Source: Rhodoferax sp. U2-2l
GTDB lineage: Bacteria > Pseudomonadota > Gammaproteobacteria > Burkholderiales > Burkholderiaceae_C
DNA: 64,000 nt
Assembly: GCF_020594515.1 (NCBI RefSeq)
Contig: NZ_JAJCTH010000011.1
Coordinates: 89,326-153,325, forward strand
Direction: 5' to 3'
Below are positions 24,508 to 33,277 of this stretch, one piece after another. The translations under genes and the position numbers were made by a program. The notes beneath the pieces are model-generated. The model searched no databases. It had not been told where the DNA came from and worked only from the letters and a program-made list of their open reading frames with translations. The stretch's first letter is position 1. Every line of letters starts with the position of its first letter.

Positions 24508-27214
24508 TGCATCGGGGGCCACCGTGGTGCGCCGCGCCGACTACTCGACCCCGGCGTTCTGGATCGACACCGTGGCGCTGACCTTCGATTTGGACCCGGC
24601 CAAGACCCGCGTCCTCAACAAGATGACGTTGCGCCGCAATCCTGACGTGCCCGCACAAGCCTTGCGCCTGGACGGTGACGAGCTGAACCTGGCGCGGGTG
24701 CTGGTCAACGGCGCCGGTTGTTCGTTCAAGATGGACGGCAGCCAGCTGGTGCTGGAAAACCTGCCCGCTGAAGGCAGCTTTGAGCTGGAGATCTTCACCA
24801 CCTGCGCCCCCATCAAAAACACCAAACTGATGGGCCTGTACGTCAGCAACGACTCGTTCTTCACGCAGTGTGAGGCTGAGGGGTTCCGGCGCATCACCTA
24901 CTTCATGGACCGCCCGGACGTGATGGCCAGCTACAGCGTGACGCTGCGCGCTGACAAGCTGCGCTACCCGGTGCTGCTGTCCAACGGCAACCTGGTCGAG
25001 CAAGGTGATCTGGAAGACGGCCGCCATTTCGCGCGCTGGGTCGACCCGTTTAAGAAACCCTGCTACCTGTTCGCCCTGGTGGCGGGCAAGCTGGTGGCGC
25101 GTGAACAGCGCATCGTGGCGCGCAACGGTAAAGAGCATTTGCTGCAGGTCTATGTGCGCCCCGGCGACATGGACAAGACCGAACACGCGATGCAGTCACT
25201 GATCAACTCGGTGATCTGGGACGAAGCCCGCTTTGGCCTGCCGCTGGACCTGGAGCGTTTCATGATCGTCGCCACCAGCGACTTCAACATGGGCGCCATG
25301 GAGAACAAGGGCCTCAACATCTTCAACACCAAGTACGTGCTGGCGAACCAGGCAACCGCCACCGATGTCGACTTTGCCAACATCGAGTCGGTCGTTGGCC
25401 ACGAGTACTTCCACAACTGGACCGGCAACCGCATCACCTGCCGCGACTGGTTCCAGCTCAGCCTGAAAGAAGGCCTGACCGTGTTCCGCGACCAGGAATT
25501 CAGCATGGACCTGTGCGCCGAGCCGTCTGCCCGCGCCGTCAAACGCATCGAAGACGTGCGGGTGTTGCGCACCGCCCAGTTCCCCGAAGACGCCGGCCCG
25601 ATGGCGCACCCGGTGCGGCCTGACAGCTACATCGAGATCAACAACTTCTACACCGTCACCATCTACGAAAAAGGTGCCGAGGTGGTGCGCATGATGCAAA
25701 CATTGGCTACCGAAGGGCCCTCCGATCCCTCGGGCCGCAGCGGTTTTGCCAAAGGCATGGCGCTGTACTTCGAGCGGTTTGACGGTCAGGCCGTCACCTG
25801 CGACGACTTTGCCCAGGCGATTGCCGATGCCAACCCGGACTCCGCGCTGGCCAAACTGCTGCCGCAATTCAAACGCTGGTACAGCCAGGCCGGTACACCG
25901 CGTGTCAAAGCGGTTGGCGAGTTCAACGCCGCCGAGCGCACCTACAAGCTCACCTTCACCCAAAGCTGCCCCGCCACCCCTGGCCAGGACAGCAAAGAGC
26001 CGTTTGTGATCCCGGTCCAACTCGGCCTGGTGGGTGCCAGCGGCGCCGCCCTGCCCCTGCACATCCAGAACGATCTGGGCAGTGTGGGCGACAGCCACCT
26101 GCTGGTGCTGCCCCAGGCCAGCGAGTCGATCACCTTTGAGAACGTGAACGAAGAGCCGGTGCCCTCGATCCTGCGCGGCTTCAGCGCGCCAGTGATCCTG
26201 GACTTTGACTACACCGACGCCCAGTTGCTGACCCTGCTGGCCCACGACCACGACCCCTTCAACCGCTGGGAAGCCGGGCAACGTCTGGCCCTGCGCAGCG
26301 CTATTCAATCCATAGTGGACAGCCCAGACGGTATAAGGGCCAAGGGTCTGAATCATGCCTATGTCGAGGCCATGCGCGCCGTGCTGCGCCACCCGACGCT
26401 GGATGCCGCGTTCAAGGAACTGGTGCTGACCCTGCCAAGTGAGACCTACATCGCCGAACAGCTCGACGTGGTGGACCCGCAACGTGTGCACGCGGTGCGT
26501 GAAGCCATGCGTGAACAGCTCGCGCGTGAACTGCTGGACGACTGGGTCTGGGCGTTTGAAACCCACAAGGCCAACGGCAGCTACCGCCCCGACACCCTGT
26601 CGAGCGGTCGCCGCGCCCTGGCTGGCCTGGCGCTCAACTACCTGTGCCTGGCCGCCCGCAGCTCTGAAGACACGGTCTGGCCCGGCAAGGCCTACCAGCG
26701 CTTCAAGGACGCTGACAACATGACCGACCGGCTCAACGCCCTGTCGGCCCTGGTGCACAGCGGCCACGAGCTGGCCAAACCCGCGCTGGCACGCTTCCAC
26801 AGCCTGTTCAAGGGTGAGGAGCTGGTGCTGGACAAATGGTTTGCGCTGCAAGCCGGTTGCTGTGACCGCGGTGGCCAGGTGCTGCCTGCGGTGCGCGCGC
26901 TCATGAAACACGCCGACTTCAACCTCAAGAACCCCAACCGCGCCCGCAGCGTGATCTTCAGCTATTGCAGTGCCAACCCCGGCGCGTTCCACCGCAGTGA
27001 TGCGGCGGGTTACGTGTTCTGGAGTGAACAGGTGCTGGAGTTGGACGCCATCAACCCGCAAGTCGCCGCCCGCCTGGCGCGTGCGCTGGACCGCTGGAAA
27101 AAACTGGCCGAGCCCTACCAGAACGCAGCCCGCGAAGCCCTGAAACGCGTCGCCGCCAAGGCCGACCTGAGCAATGATGTGCGCGAGGTGGTCACCCGCG
27201 CGCTGGCCGATTGA
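24491..27214 (+). CDS. pepN: Aminopeptidase N (M1 family)
   Basis: Zinc aminopeptidase removing N-terminal residues from peptides in the cytoplasm. 907 aa, close to the E. coli PepN length. Substrate-binding GAMEN at 268-272, zinc site HEYFH (304-308) and third ligand E327 are present, followed by the DUF3458 Ig-like and C-terminal helical domains. GGAG lies nine bases before the ATG. It overlaps the HAD gene by 17 bp. Around residues 604-620 ([16 protein letters not shown]) the DNA matches the short dispersed repeat found elsewhere in the window, probably inserted into a surface loop. Confidence 0.96.
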   Translation: MLQLRDASGATVVRRADYSTPAFWIDTVALTFDLDPAKTRVLNKMTLRRNPDVPAQALRLDGDELNLARVLVNGAGCSFKMDGSQLVLENLPAEGSFELEIFTTCAPIKNTKLMGLYVSNDSFFTQCEAEGFRRITYFMDRPDVMASYSVTLRADKLRYPVLLSNGNLVEQGDLEDGRHFARWVDPFKKPCYLFALVAGKLVAREQRIVARNGKEHLLQVYVRPGDMDKTEHAMQSLINSVIWDEARFGLPLDLERFMIVATSDFNMGAMENKGLNIFNTKYVLANQATATDVDFANIESVVGHEYFHNWTGNRITCRDWFQLSLKEGLTVFRDQEFSMDLCAEPSARAVKRIEDVRVLRTAQFPEDAGPMAHPVRPDSYIEINNFYTVTIYEKGAEVVRMMQTLATEGPSDPSGRSGFAKGMALYFERFDGQAVTCDDFAQAIADANPDSALAKLLPQFKRWYSQAGTPRVKAVGEFNAAERTYKLTFTQSCPATPGQDSKEPFVIPVQLGLVGASGAALPLHIQNDLGSVGDSHLLVLPQASESITFENVNEEPVPSILRGFSAPVILDFDYTDAQLLTLLAHDHDPFNRWEAGQRLALRSAIQSIVDSPDGIRAKGLNHAYVEAMRAVLRHPTLDAAFKELVLTLPSETYIAEQLDVVDPQRVHAVREAMREQLARELLDDWVWAFETHKANGSYRPDTLSSGRRALAGLALNYLCLAARSSEDTVWPGKAYQRFKDADNMTDRLNALSALVHSGHELAKPALARFHSLFKGEELVLDKWFALQAGCCDRGGQVLPAVRALMKHADFNLKNPNRARSVIFSYCSANPGAFHRSDAAGYVFWSEQVLELDAINPQVAARLARALDRWKKLAEPYQNAAREALKRVAAKADLSNDVREVVTRALAD
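26300..26350 (+). repeat. Repeat-like insertion inside pepN
   Basis: GCTATTCAATCCATAGT, about 14 bases, then GGTATAAGGGCCAAGGGTC. It has the layout of the Comamonadaceae small repeat as I recall it (GCTATT...ATAGC...GTATAAGGGC..). In frame with pepN. Confidence 0.5.
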
Positions 27215-27233
27215 TTCACTCCGGGAGCTATTG

Positions 27234-28238
27234 ATGCCGAAAAAAACCTACCTCACCCGTTATCTGGTGGAGAAACAACGCCTGAACGGACACATTTCGC
27301 CCGAGCTGCGACTGATGCTCGAAGTGGTGGCGCGTGCTTGCAAACGCATCAGCCAAGCCGTCAACAAAGGCGCGCTGGGTGAGGTGATGGGCAGCGCCGA
27401 CAGCGAGAACATCCAGGGTGAAATGCAAAAGAAACTCGACATCATCGCCAACGAGGTGCTGATCGAAGCCAACGAATGGGGCGGCCACCTGGCGGCCATG
27501 GCCAGCGAGGAAATGGAAGGCATCCACGTGGTGCCCAACCGTTACCCACAGGGCGAATACCTGCTGTTGTTTGACCCGCTGGACGGCTCCAGCAACATCG
27601 ATGTGAACGTGAGCATCGGCACCATCTTCAGCGTGCTCAAAAAGCCCGAAGGCGCCGGCGTGTCAGAGCAGGATTTTTTGCAGGTTGGCACCAAGCAGGT
27701 GGCGGCTGGCTACTGCGTCTACGGCCCTCAAACTACCCTGGTGCTCACCGTGGGCGACGGCGTGGCGGTGTTCACCCTGGACCGCGAACAGGGCTCGTTC
27801 CTGCTGACGCAGGAAGACTTGCAGATTCCGGAAGACACCAAGGAATTCGCCATCAACATGAGCAACCAACGGCACTGGGCGGCACCGGTCACCCGCTACA
27901 TTGACGAATGTCTGCAAGGCCGGGATGGCCCGCGTGGCAAGGACTTCAACATGCGCTGGGTCGGCTCCATGGTGGCCGACGTGCACCGCATCCTGACCCG
28001 CGGCGGCGTGTTCCTCTACCCCTGGGACAAACGTGAACCCGAGAAGCCCGGCAAGCTGCGCCTGATGTACGAGGCCAACCCGATGAGCTGGCTGGTCGAG
28101 CAGGCTGGCGGTGTAGCCAGCGACGGCCAACAGCGGATTCTCGACATCCCGGTCACAGCACTGCACCAGCGTGTGGCGGTGTTCATGGGCTCCAAAAACG
28201 AGGTCGACCGCGTCATCAGCTACCACGCCGAGGCCTGA
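27234..28238 (+). CDS. fbp: Fructose-1,6-bisphosphatase, class I
   Basis: Hydrolyses fructose-1,6-bisphosphate to fructose-6-phosphate in gluconeogenesis and, in autotrophs, the Calvin cycle. 334 aa from the ATG at 27234, preceded by GGGAGC; the open frame upstream overlaps pepN and is not part of the protein. The metal-binding signature [20 protein letters not shown] is complete, and the substrate loop [19 protein letters not shown] is present. It follows pepN by 19 bp. No Calvin-cycle neighbours are seen. Confidence 0.97.
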   Translation: MPKKTYLTRYLVEKQRLNGHISPELRLMLEVVARACKRISQAVNKGALGEVMGSADSENIQGEMQKKLDIIANEVLIEANEWGGHLAAMASEEMEGIHVVPNRYPQGEYLLLFDPLDGSSNIDVNVSIGTIFSVLKKPEGAGVSEQDFLQVGTKQVAAGYCVYGPQTTLVLTVGDGVAVFTLDREQGSFLLTQEDLQIPEDTKEFAINMSNQRHWAAPVTRYIDECLQGRDGPRGKDFNMRWVGSMVADVHRILTRGGVFLYPWDKREPEKPGKLRLMYEANPMSWLVEQAGGVASDGQQRILDIPVTALHQRVAVFMGSKNEVDRVISYHAEA

Positions 28239-28247
28239 TCGGCTGGT

Positions 28248-28253
28248 TATAAT
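28248..28253 (+). promoter_or_regulatory. -10 element of the tRNA-Thr promoter
   Basis: TATAAT followed by GACGGGC, 15 bp before the mature tRNA. No convincing -35 is visible. It lies just after the fbp stop. Confidence 0.6.
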
Positions 28254-28267
28254 GACGGGCTTACCAA

Positions 28268-28343
28268 GCCGGTGTAGCTCAGTCGGTAGAGCAGCTCATT
28301 CGTAATGAGAAGGTCGGGTGTTCGATTCATCTCTCCGGCACCA
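28268..28343 (+). tRNA. tRNA-Thr (anticodon CGT)
   Basis: 76 nt ending in encoded CCA. Anticodon loop TTCGTAA gives anticodon CGT, decoding ACG. D-arm GCTC...GAGC and T-loop TTCGATT are normal. The acceptor stem GCCGGTG/CTCCGGC has one T-T mismatch at the sixth pair, and the T-stem GGGTG/CATCT has two G-U pairs. The rest matches the E. coli thrW pattern. Confidence 0.95.
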
Positions 28344-28351
28344 GAATGAAT

Positions 28352-28391
28352 AAGGGTTCATTGCTGTCCATCAGCAGTGAACCCTTTTTTA
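28352..28391 (+). terminator. Rho-independent terminator after tRNA-Thr
   Basis: AGGGTTCATTGCTG pairs with CAGCAGTGAACCCT (one mismatch) and is followed by six T. Strong intrinsic terminator, 8 bp after the tRNA. Confidence 0.9.
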
Positions 28392-28415
28392 TGTCAGACC
28401 CGTCACACCGGAACG

Positions 28416-28550
28416 TCAGCTCATTTTCAGTTGCGCCAAAAGAAAATAGGTGACAGTCAGGGTACCAAAAATCAAAGTTAGCGCAATGATGCCACCGGCG
28501 TAAATTTTGAAGAGTTTATTTTTAGCTTGGAGCGCTCGGTTTTCAGACAT
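28416..28550 (-). CDS. Putative 44-aa single-pass membrane protein
   Basis: Too short for usual gene calls. ATG at 28550, TGA at 28416. It has a basic N-terminus (ENRALQAKNKLFK) and one clear membrane segment (IYAGGIIALTLIFGTLTV, continuing YFLLAQL). The sequence is distinctly more AT-rich than its neighbours. No strong ribosome site, only AAGAAA about 8 bases upstream. It lies on the same strand as, and about 190 bp beyond, the mmdB stop, so it could be the last gene of the sodium-pump operon. Its existence as a gene is inference. The 28551-28742 stretch in between shows nothing I can identify. Confidence 0.4.
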   Translation of the reverse strand: MSENRALQAKNKLFKIYAGGIIALTLIFGTLTVTYFLLAQLKMS

Positions 28551-28742
28551 CGGAACATTTCTTAAAAGGTTTTGGCCATGCAGGAGTATGGGACAGAGGT
28601 GTGGAGCTGAAGATCGTCAGCCACCCCGGCGATTATGGTCGAGACACCACGTCGTCATGGTTCCCCGGCCACAACCATGCAGCTACAGCACCCAAGGTTT
28701 CCTGGACCGTGCTGATCACACAGTGCAAGACATGTTGAGCCG

Positions 28743-29948
28743 TTAGCGCAACACGCTGACAAACGTCGCGGCAATGATGGCGCTGGTGATGACGCCGCTG
28801 ATATTGGCACCCAGCGCCTGCGGCAGGATGATGGCAGAGGGGTTGGCAGTTGAAGCAATTTTCTGGACCACCTTGGCTGTGGTCGGCACACAACTCACCC
28901 CTGCTATCCCGATGATGGGGTTGAATTTTTTGCCGGTGGCAAAGTACAGGATGTAACCCCCCAGCAAACCGCCCAGCGCCGAGATCAACAGCGCCAACAT
29001 GCCCAGCAACAAGAGTTTGAGCACCACCGGGTCCAGCAAGGTGCTGGCTTCACACAACACACCCAAGGTCAAGCCCAGGAAGAACGTGGCGCCGTAGAGA
29101 AACGTTTCACCCAACAATTTGGAGAACGACTCCAGCCCGCTTTCGCGCACCGCCACGCCCACAAACAGCGAGAAAAACAGCGGGGCCGCCACCGGGAACA
29201 GCAGGCACAGCAGCGTGCAGGCTACCACGGCGAAAACCATCTTTTGTGCGCGGCTGATTTTTGGCCCCAGATCCGTGGACATGTTGATGCCACGAATGTG
29301 CTCAGGCACCAGCCACTTGATCAGATAAGGGTAAAGGCCGTAGGTGAGGCCAAGATACAAATAACCCACCACCGTGATCGGCACAAACAGGTCTTTGGCC
29401 AGAATCAGCGACGTGAACAACACCATCGGGCCATCGGCGCCACCAATGGTGGCCACCGACGCCGCCTGGCCCGGCGCCATGCCCAGGGCGATGGCAATCG
29501 GGAACACCGCAAACGTGCCCAACTCGGCAAACAGCGCGATGAACATGCTCTGGAAGGGCCGTGCCATCACGTACCCCACATCCAGCAGCACACCGATGCC
29601 CATGAAGACAAAGCAGGCGATCAGGCCATTGCTGAAGGTGAAGGTGTAGATGGGTTGCAGCCAGTTGATCTGCAGGATGTTGACCAGATCGGTCGGGTTC
29701 GACATCAGCGGGTCAATGAACAAGGTACCGGCCTTGTCACTGTCGAGGAACATCACGCCGGCGTTGATGGCAGACATGCCCAGACCCATCGGGATCATCA
29801 ACAGCGGCTCCAGGACCTCGCGAGATCCCAGATAAATCAGCAAAAATCCCAGCAGCATCAAAAAGATGCGCCCATACATGATGGACGGGTCCGCTGCGAC
29901 CAGGGTGGCAATGCCCTGGAACAGATCGAGAAAACTTAAGTGTTCCAT
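28743..29948 (-). CDS. mmdB: Sodium-pumping acyl-CoA decarboxylase, membrane beta subunit
   Basis: Membrane subunit that decarboxylates carboxybiotin and exports sodium. 401 aa, with about nine to eleven membrane segments. The conserved GGADGP stretch (ATIGGADGPMVLF) carries the essential Asp. NPIIGIAGVSCVPTTAKVV and GANISGVITSAI at the end fit the OadB/MmdB/GcdB family. Fourth gene of an operon in the order carboxyltransferase, delta, biotin carrier, beta, as in Propionigenium and Veillonella methylmalonyl-CoA decarboxylases. Oxaloacetate decarboxylase is less likely because the partner carboxyltransferase is of the acyl-CoA type. Confidence 0.92.
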   Translation of the reverse strand: MEHLSFLDLFQGIATLVAADPSIMYGRIFLMLLGFLLIYLGSREVLEPLLMIPMGLGMSAINAGVMFLDSDKAGTLFIDPLMSNPTDLVNILQINWLQPIYTFTFSNGLIACFVFMGIGVLLDVGYVMARPFQSMFIALFAELGTFAVFPIAIALGMAPGQAASVATIGGADGPMVLFTSLILAKDLFVPITVVGYLYLGLTYGLYPYLIKWLVPEHIRGINMSTDLGPKISRAQKMVFAVVACTLLCLLFPVAAPLFFSLFVGVAVRESGLESFSKLLGETFLYGATFFLGLTLGVLCEASTLLDPVVLKLLLLGMLALLISALGGLLGGYILYFATGKKFNPIIGIAGVSCVPTTAKVVQKIASTANPSAIILPQALGANISGVITSAIIAATFVSVLR

Positions 29949-29974
29949 CGCGCGTGGCTCGAACTGGGGCGAGC

Positions 29975-30370
29975 TTACTGAATGGTCATCACGGGCTGAC
30001 CACCTTCAACCGCGTCCCCCGCGGCCACCATCACCCGCGTCACCGTCCCGGCGCGGCTGGCCAGCAAGTGGTTTTTCATTTTCATCGCTTCGAGCACCAG
30101 CAAACTGTCACCCTTGGCCACGATTTGACCGACCTTGACCTCGACTTGGACGACCACCCCACCCATCTGCGCGACCTCGTCACCCGCGCCAGCTGCCGTG
30201 GCGGGTGCTGGCACAGGCGTCCGGACCGGTGGCGGCGCGCTGAACACGGATGCCTCACTGGCAGGCATGGGCATCACCGGCGCCGACGCAGCTGTCGAGC
30301 CCGGAGTCACTTCCAGAACAGCCACGTCATATTCACGGCCATTGACAGTTACTTTGAATAATCGGGTCAT
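29975..30370 (-). CDS. mmdC: Biotin carrier (gamma) subunit of the sodium-pumping decarboxylase
   Basis: 131 aa. The C-terminal biotinyl domain has the attachment motif VLEAMKMKNHLLAS (biotin on the Lys of AMKM). It is preceded by an Ala/Pro-rich flexible linker (TPGSTAASAPVMPMPAS, APPPVRTPVPAPATAAG). The N-terminal RLFKVTVNGREYDVAVLEV fits OadA C-terminal/MmdC-type carriers. It moves CO2 from the carboxyltransferase to the membrane beta subunit. Placed 26 bp before mmdB and 18 bp after mmdD. Confidence 0.93.
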   Translation of the reverse strand: MTRLFKVTVNGREYDVAVLEVTPGSTAASAPVMPMPASEASVFSAPPPVRTPVPAPATAAGAGDEVAQMGGVVVQVEVKVGQIVAKGDSLLVLEAMKMKNHLLASRAGTVTRVMVAAGDAVEGGQPVMTIQ

Positions 30371-30388
30371 GGTGGGTTCCTGTTTGAA

Positions 30389-30715
30389 TCAATGTTGAGG
30401 CCGCTGCAGCACGGCATGCGAAGTGTGTTGCGCCGCACGCCCATGGCTGGACCAGGAGCGGTTGGTGGGCGAAATGTGCAAGATGCGGTGCGGCCCGATG
30501 GCCGCAAAAACAGCCGCAGTCAAAGCCGCCACATCCTCGTCCGGGATGCCAAAGGCCACCGGACACACCTCGCCTTGTGGCACCGCCTTGGCAGCCGCGC
30601 CACGCTCAAGCCGCCCGGTGACCAGCACCATGAGCTTGATCAGAACAGCCACCAGCATGGCGATAACGATGGCGATGCCGTAAACCTGCAGCGAGAAAAG
30701 AACGGGCTGGTTCAT
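30389..30715 (-). CDS. mmdD: Delta (OadG-type) membrane anchor subunit
   Basis: 108 aa. One N-terminal membrane helix (VYGIAIVIAMLVAVLIKLMVLV) is followed by a cytoplasmic part ending in HRILHISPTNRSWSSHGRA, the C-terminus typical of MmdD/OadG-type subunits that hold the carboxyltransferase to the membrane. Its position between the carboxyltransferase and biotin carrier genes supports the call, since this family is poorly conserved in sequence. Confidence 0.88.
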   Translation of the reverse strand: MNQPVLFSLQVYGIAIVIAMLVAVLIKLMVLVTGRLERGAAAKAVPQGEVCPVAFGIPDEDVAALTAAVFAAIGPHRILHISPTNRSWSSHGRAAQHTSHAVLQRPQH

Positions 30716-30738
30716 GGTGAAAATGTTCCTGGTGAACG

Positions 30739-32292
30739 TCAGAGCGGCATGTTGCCGTGTTTCTTGCCGGGCCGCAGTTCGCGTTTGCCCAATGTTTTAC
30801 GCAGTGCCAGTGCCAGAGTCCAGCGGGTGTCGGCCGGGTCAATCACATCGGTGATGTAGAAGTTGGAGGCCGCTGCGTAGGGCGAGGCAAATTCGTCGCG
30901 GTATTGCTGGGTCAGCTCAGCCGCCTTGGCCTTGGGGTCGGTGGCTTCCTTGAGCTCTTTGCGGTACAGGATTTTGACGGCGGCTTCAGCGCCCATCACG
31001 GCGATTTCGGCGGATGGCCAGGCATAGACCATGTCGGCACGCATCTCCTGGCTGCACATGGCCAGATAGGAGCCGCCGTACGACTTGCGCAGAATCACGG
31101 TGAGCTTGGGCACCGTGGCAGAGGCAAAAGCGTGCAACATCTTGGCGCCATGGCGAATGATGCCGCCACGCTCTTCTTCGACACCCGGAAGGAAACCCGG
31201 CACATCGACCAGCGTGACCAATGGCACGTTGAAGACATTGCAGGTGCGCACAAAGCGGGCGATTTTGTCGGCGGCGTCCAGATCGAGTGCACCCGCCATC
31301 ACCATCGGGTTATTGGCCACCACCCCCACCACCACGCCTGAAATGCGGGCAAAGCCGACGATCACGTTGCGGGCAAAGCTGGCATGCACTTCCAGCAACT
31401 CACCCCGGTCCATCAGACGCCGAATGACCGCGTGCATGTCCAGCGGTTCGGATGAATCGGAGGGAATCAGGTCCTTCATGCCCTCGTCAACCACCTCGTC
31501 GATCGGGATCGACAGGTCATGCGGTGGTTCTTCGGTGTTGTTGGAGGGCAGGAACGACAGCAGGCTTTTCACCAGGGCGATGGCATGCTGGTCGTCCTCG
31601 GCGATGAAGTGCACGTTGCCACTGACTGAGGCATGCATCTCGGCGCTACCCACTTCGTCCATGGTGGTGGTGCGCCCGGTCACGGCCTTGATCACCTCCG
31701 GGCCGGTCAGGAACATGTAGGCGTTGTGCCGCGCCATGATGACAAAGTCCATCAAGGCTGGTGAATAGGCCGCACCGCCGGCACATGGGCCCAGCACCAC
31801 GGCAATCTGCGGCACCACACCAGAAAGCGCCACGTTGTAATAAAAAACGTCGCCATAACCGGACAAGGCATCCACACCCTCTTGAATCCGAGCGCCGCCC
31901 GAGTCCTTGAAAGCCACCATCGGCACGCCCACCCGCAAGGCATGGCGCATCAGGCGAACGATCTTGCGCGCCTGCATCTTGCCCATGGTGCCAGCCAGCA
32001 CCTGGAAGTCCTGGCTGAAAGCTGCCACCTGCATGTTGCCCACGTACCCGGTGCCAGTGATCACGCCATCGGTTGGCAACTCGCGCCCCGCCATGCCAAA
32101 CGACACCGCGTTGTGGTGGGCATGCATGCCCATTTCCTGAAAACTGCCGTCAAGAAAGAGGGCATTCACCCGTTCGCGGGCCGACAACATGCCTTTGGCG
32201 TGCAGTGCGGCGAGCTTCTCCGGGCTGACATTGTTGATCACTTTCTCGCGCCGTTGGCGCAAGGTGTTCATGGCTTCGATGGGTAGGGTCAT
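30739..32292 (-). CDS. mmdA: Acyl-CoA carboxyltransferase (alpha) subunit, methylmalonyl-CoA decarboxylase type
   Basis: Transfers the carboxyl group of a carboxyacyl-CoA, probably methylmalonyl-CoA, to biotin. About 517 aa from the ATG at 32292 (a GTG immediately before is also possible, and an ATG at 32271). Crotonase-fold carboxyltransferase halves: KDSGGARIQEGVDALSGYG, VLGPCAGGAAYSPALMDF and DVPGFLPGVEEERGG, FASATVPKLTVILRKSYGG, MGAEAAVKILYRK. These are PccB/MmdA features. Glutaconyl- or malonyl-CoA cannot be excluded. No biotin carboxylase gene is nearby, which fits a decarboxylase rather than a carboxylase. The AT-rich upstream region (about 32395-32445) probably holds the promoter. Confidence 0.92.
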   Translation of the reverse strand: MTLPIEAMNTLRQRREKVINNVSPEKLAALHAKGMLSARERVNALFLDGSFQEMGMHAHHNAVSFGMAGRELPTDGVITGTGYVGNMQVAAFSQDFQVLAGTMGKMQARKIVRLMRHALRVGVPMVAFKDSGGARIQEGVDALSGYGDVFYYNVALSGVVPQIAVVLGPCAGGAAYSPALMDFVIMARHNAYMFLTGPEVIKAVTGRTTTMDEVGSAEMHASVSGNVHFIAEDDQHAIALVKSLLSFLPSNNTEEPPHDLSIPIDEVVDEGMKDLIPSDSSEPLDMHAVIRRLMDRGELLEVHASFARNVIVGFARISGVVVGVVANNPMVMAGALDLDAADKIARFVRTCNVFNVPLVTLVDVPGFLPGVEEERGGIIRHGAKMLHAFASATVPKLTVILRKSYGGSYLAMCSQEMRADMVYAWPSAEIAVMGAEAAVKILYRKELKEATDPKAKAAELTQQYRDEFASPYAAASNFYITDVIDPADTRWTLALALRKTLGKRELRPGKKHGNMPL

Positions 32293-32491
32293 CACGGGTC
32301 CCGCTGGATTGTTTTGTCTGACAAGCCTTCAATGCACTGGCAAACCGAACTCCAATGACTCGGGTCGCGTGCTTTGCTGCGCCGCAGTATAGCCCCGCCC
32401 TCTAATTATGAATTGATTATTACAAGTTCTTTGACATGGATCAGCCACCTACGAATGGGGCTCCATTTTGACGATTGCTTAAACTGGCCCC

Positions 32492-33262
32492 ATGTTTCTG
32501 GCCTCCAAATTCATGTCCTTTTTGACCCAACCCCTGGCTTGGGTGGCTTGCCTGATGACCCTGGGCATTTTGCTGGCTAGGCGCCGCCCCGCGGTGGCTC
32601 GCAGACTGAACGTGGCGGCGCTGGGACTCTTGCTGGTTCTGGGCTGGGAGCCCTTGCCCAATGCCGCGCTGCGTTACCTTGAAAACCAGTACCCGGCCAC
32701 CACGCCCAATGACAGCCAGACACACGCTGTTGGCGTGATTGTGCTGGGCGGGGCGCTGGAGTCGGCTTATCTCTGGAACCATCCCGGTCAAAGCGCGCTC
32801 AACGAGGCCGCTGAGCGGATGACGGAAGTGGCGCCGTTGCTGCGCCAACAGCCCCACTTGAAGGTGCTCTTTACCGGCGGTGAGGGCGAACTGTTTGGCA
32901 CCGGGCCGTCAGAGGCAGAACGCGCGCGGCAGTTTTTCGAAGCCCAGGGTTTGGCCGCCGAGCAGCTGATTCTGGAATCTGCGTCCCGCACCACGTATGA
33001 AAACGCGGTCCTGAGCCAACAGATACCGGGTGTTGAAGCGGCCAAGCCGTGGCTGTTGCTGACATCGGCCTACCACATGCCGCGGGCCATGGCGGCGTTT
33101 CGGCGGGCGGGCTGGAACGTGATCGCCTACCCGGTGGACTTTCGCAGTGGCAGCGCCACGCCATGGACGCAGTATTCGATGGATCAGGGGGTGAAACGAT
33201 GGCGGCTGGCCTTGCATGAAGTGCTGGGCTTGCTGGCCTACCGCCTGGCCGGGCGCGCATAA
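32492..33262 (+). CDS. YdcF/ElyC family (DUF218) membrane-anchored protein
   Basis: 256 aa. Two N-terminal membrane segments (FLTQPLAWVACLMTLGILL and LNVAALGLLLVLGW) are followed by a periplasmic DUF218 domain with VIVLGGALES, VLFTGGEGE, ESASRTTYENA and LLTSAYHMPRAMAAFRRAG. ElyC in E. coli affects lipid II carrier recycling and envelope integrity; the precise activity is not established. Single gene divergent from the mmd operon, convergent with the CorC-like gene. Confidence 0.88.
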   Translation: MFLASKFMSFLTQPLAWVACLMTLGILLARRRPAVARRLNVAALGLLLVLGWEPLPNAALRYLENQYPATTPNDSQTHAVGVIVLGGALESAYLWNHPGQSALNEAAERMTEVAPLLRQQPHLKVLFTGGEGELFGTGPSEAERARQFFEAQGLAAEQLILESASRTTYENAVLSQQIPGVEAAKPWLLLTSAYHMPRAMAAFRRAGWNVIAYPVDFRSGSATPWTQYSMDQGVKRWRLALHEVLGLLAYRLAGRA

Positions 33263-33277
33263 AGCAACCGCCGTGGG

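Noticed and set aside
25196..27061. 621-codon open frame antisense to pepN
   Set aside because: Fully overlaps a clear M1 aminopeptidase. Long antisense frames are expected in high-GC DNA, and the translation (Gln/His/Val-rich) matches no family.
32292..32491. Sigma-54 promoter for the mmd operon
   Set aside because: A GTTTGCCAGTGC stretch on the minus strand looked similar, but the GG/GC spacing is wrong.
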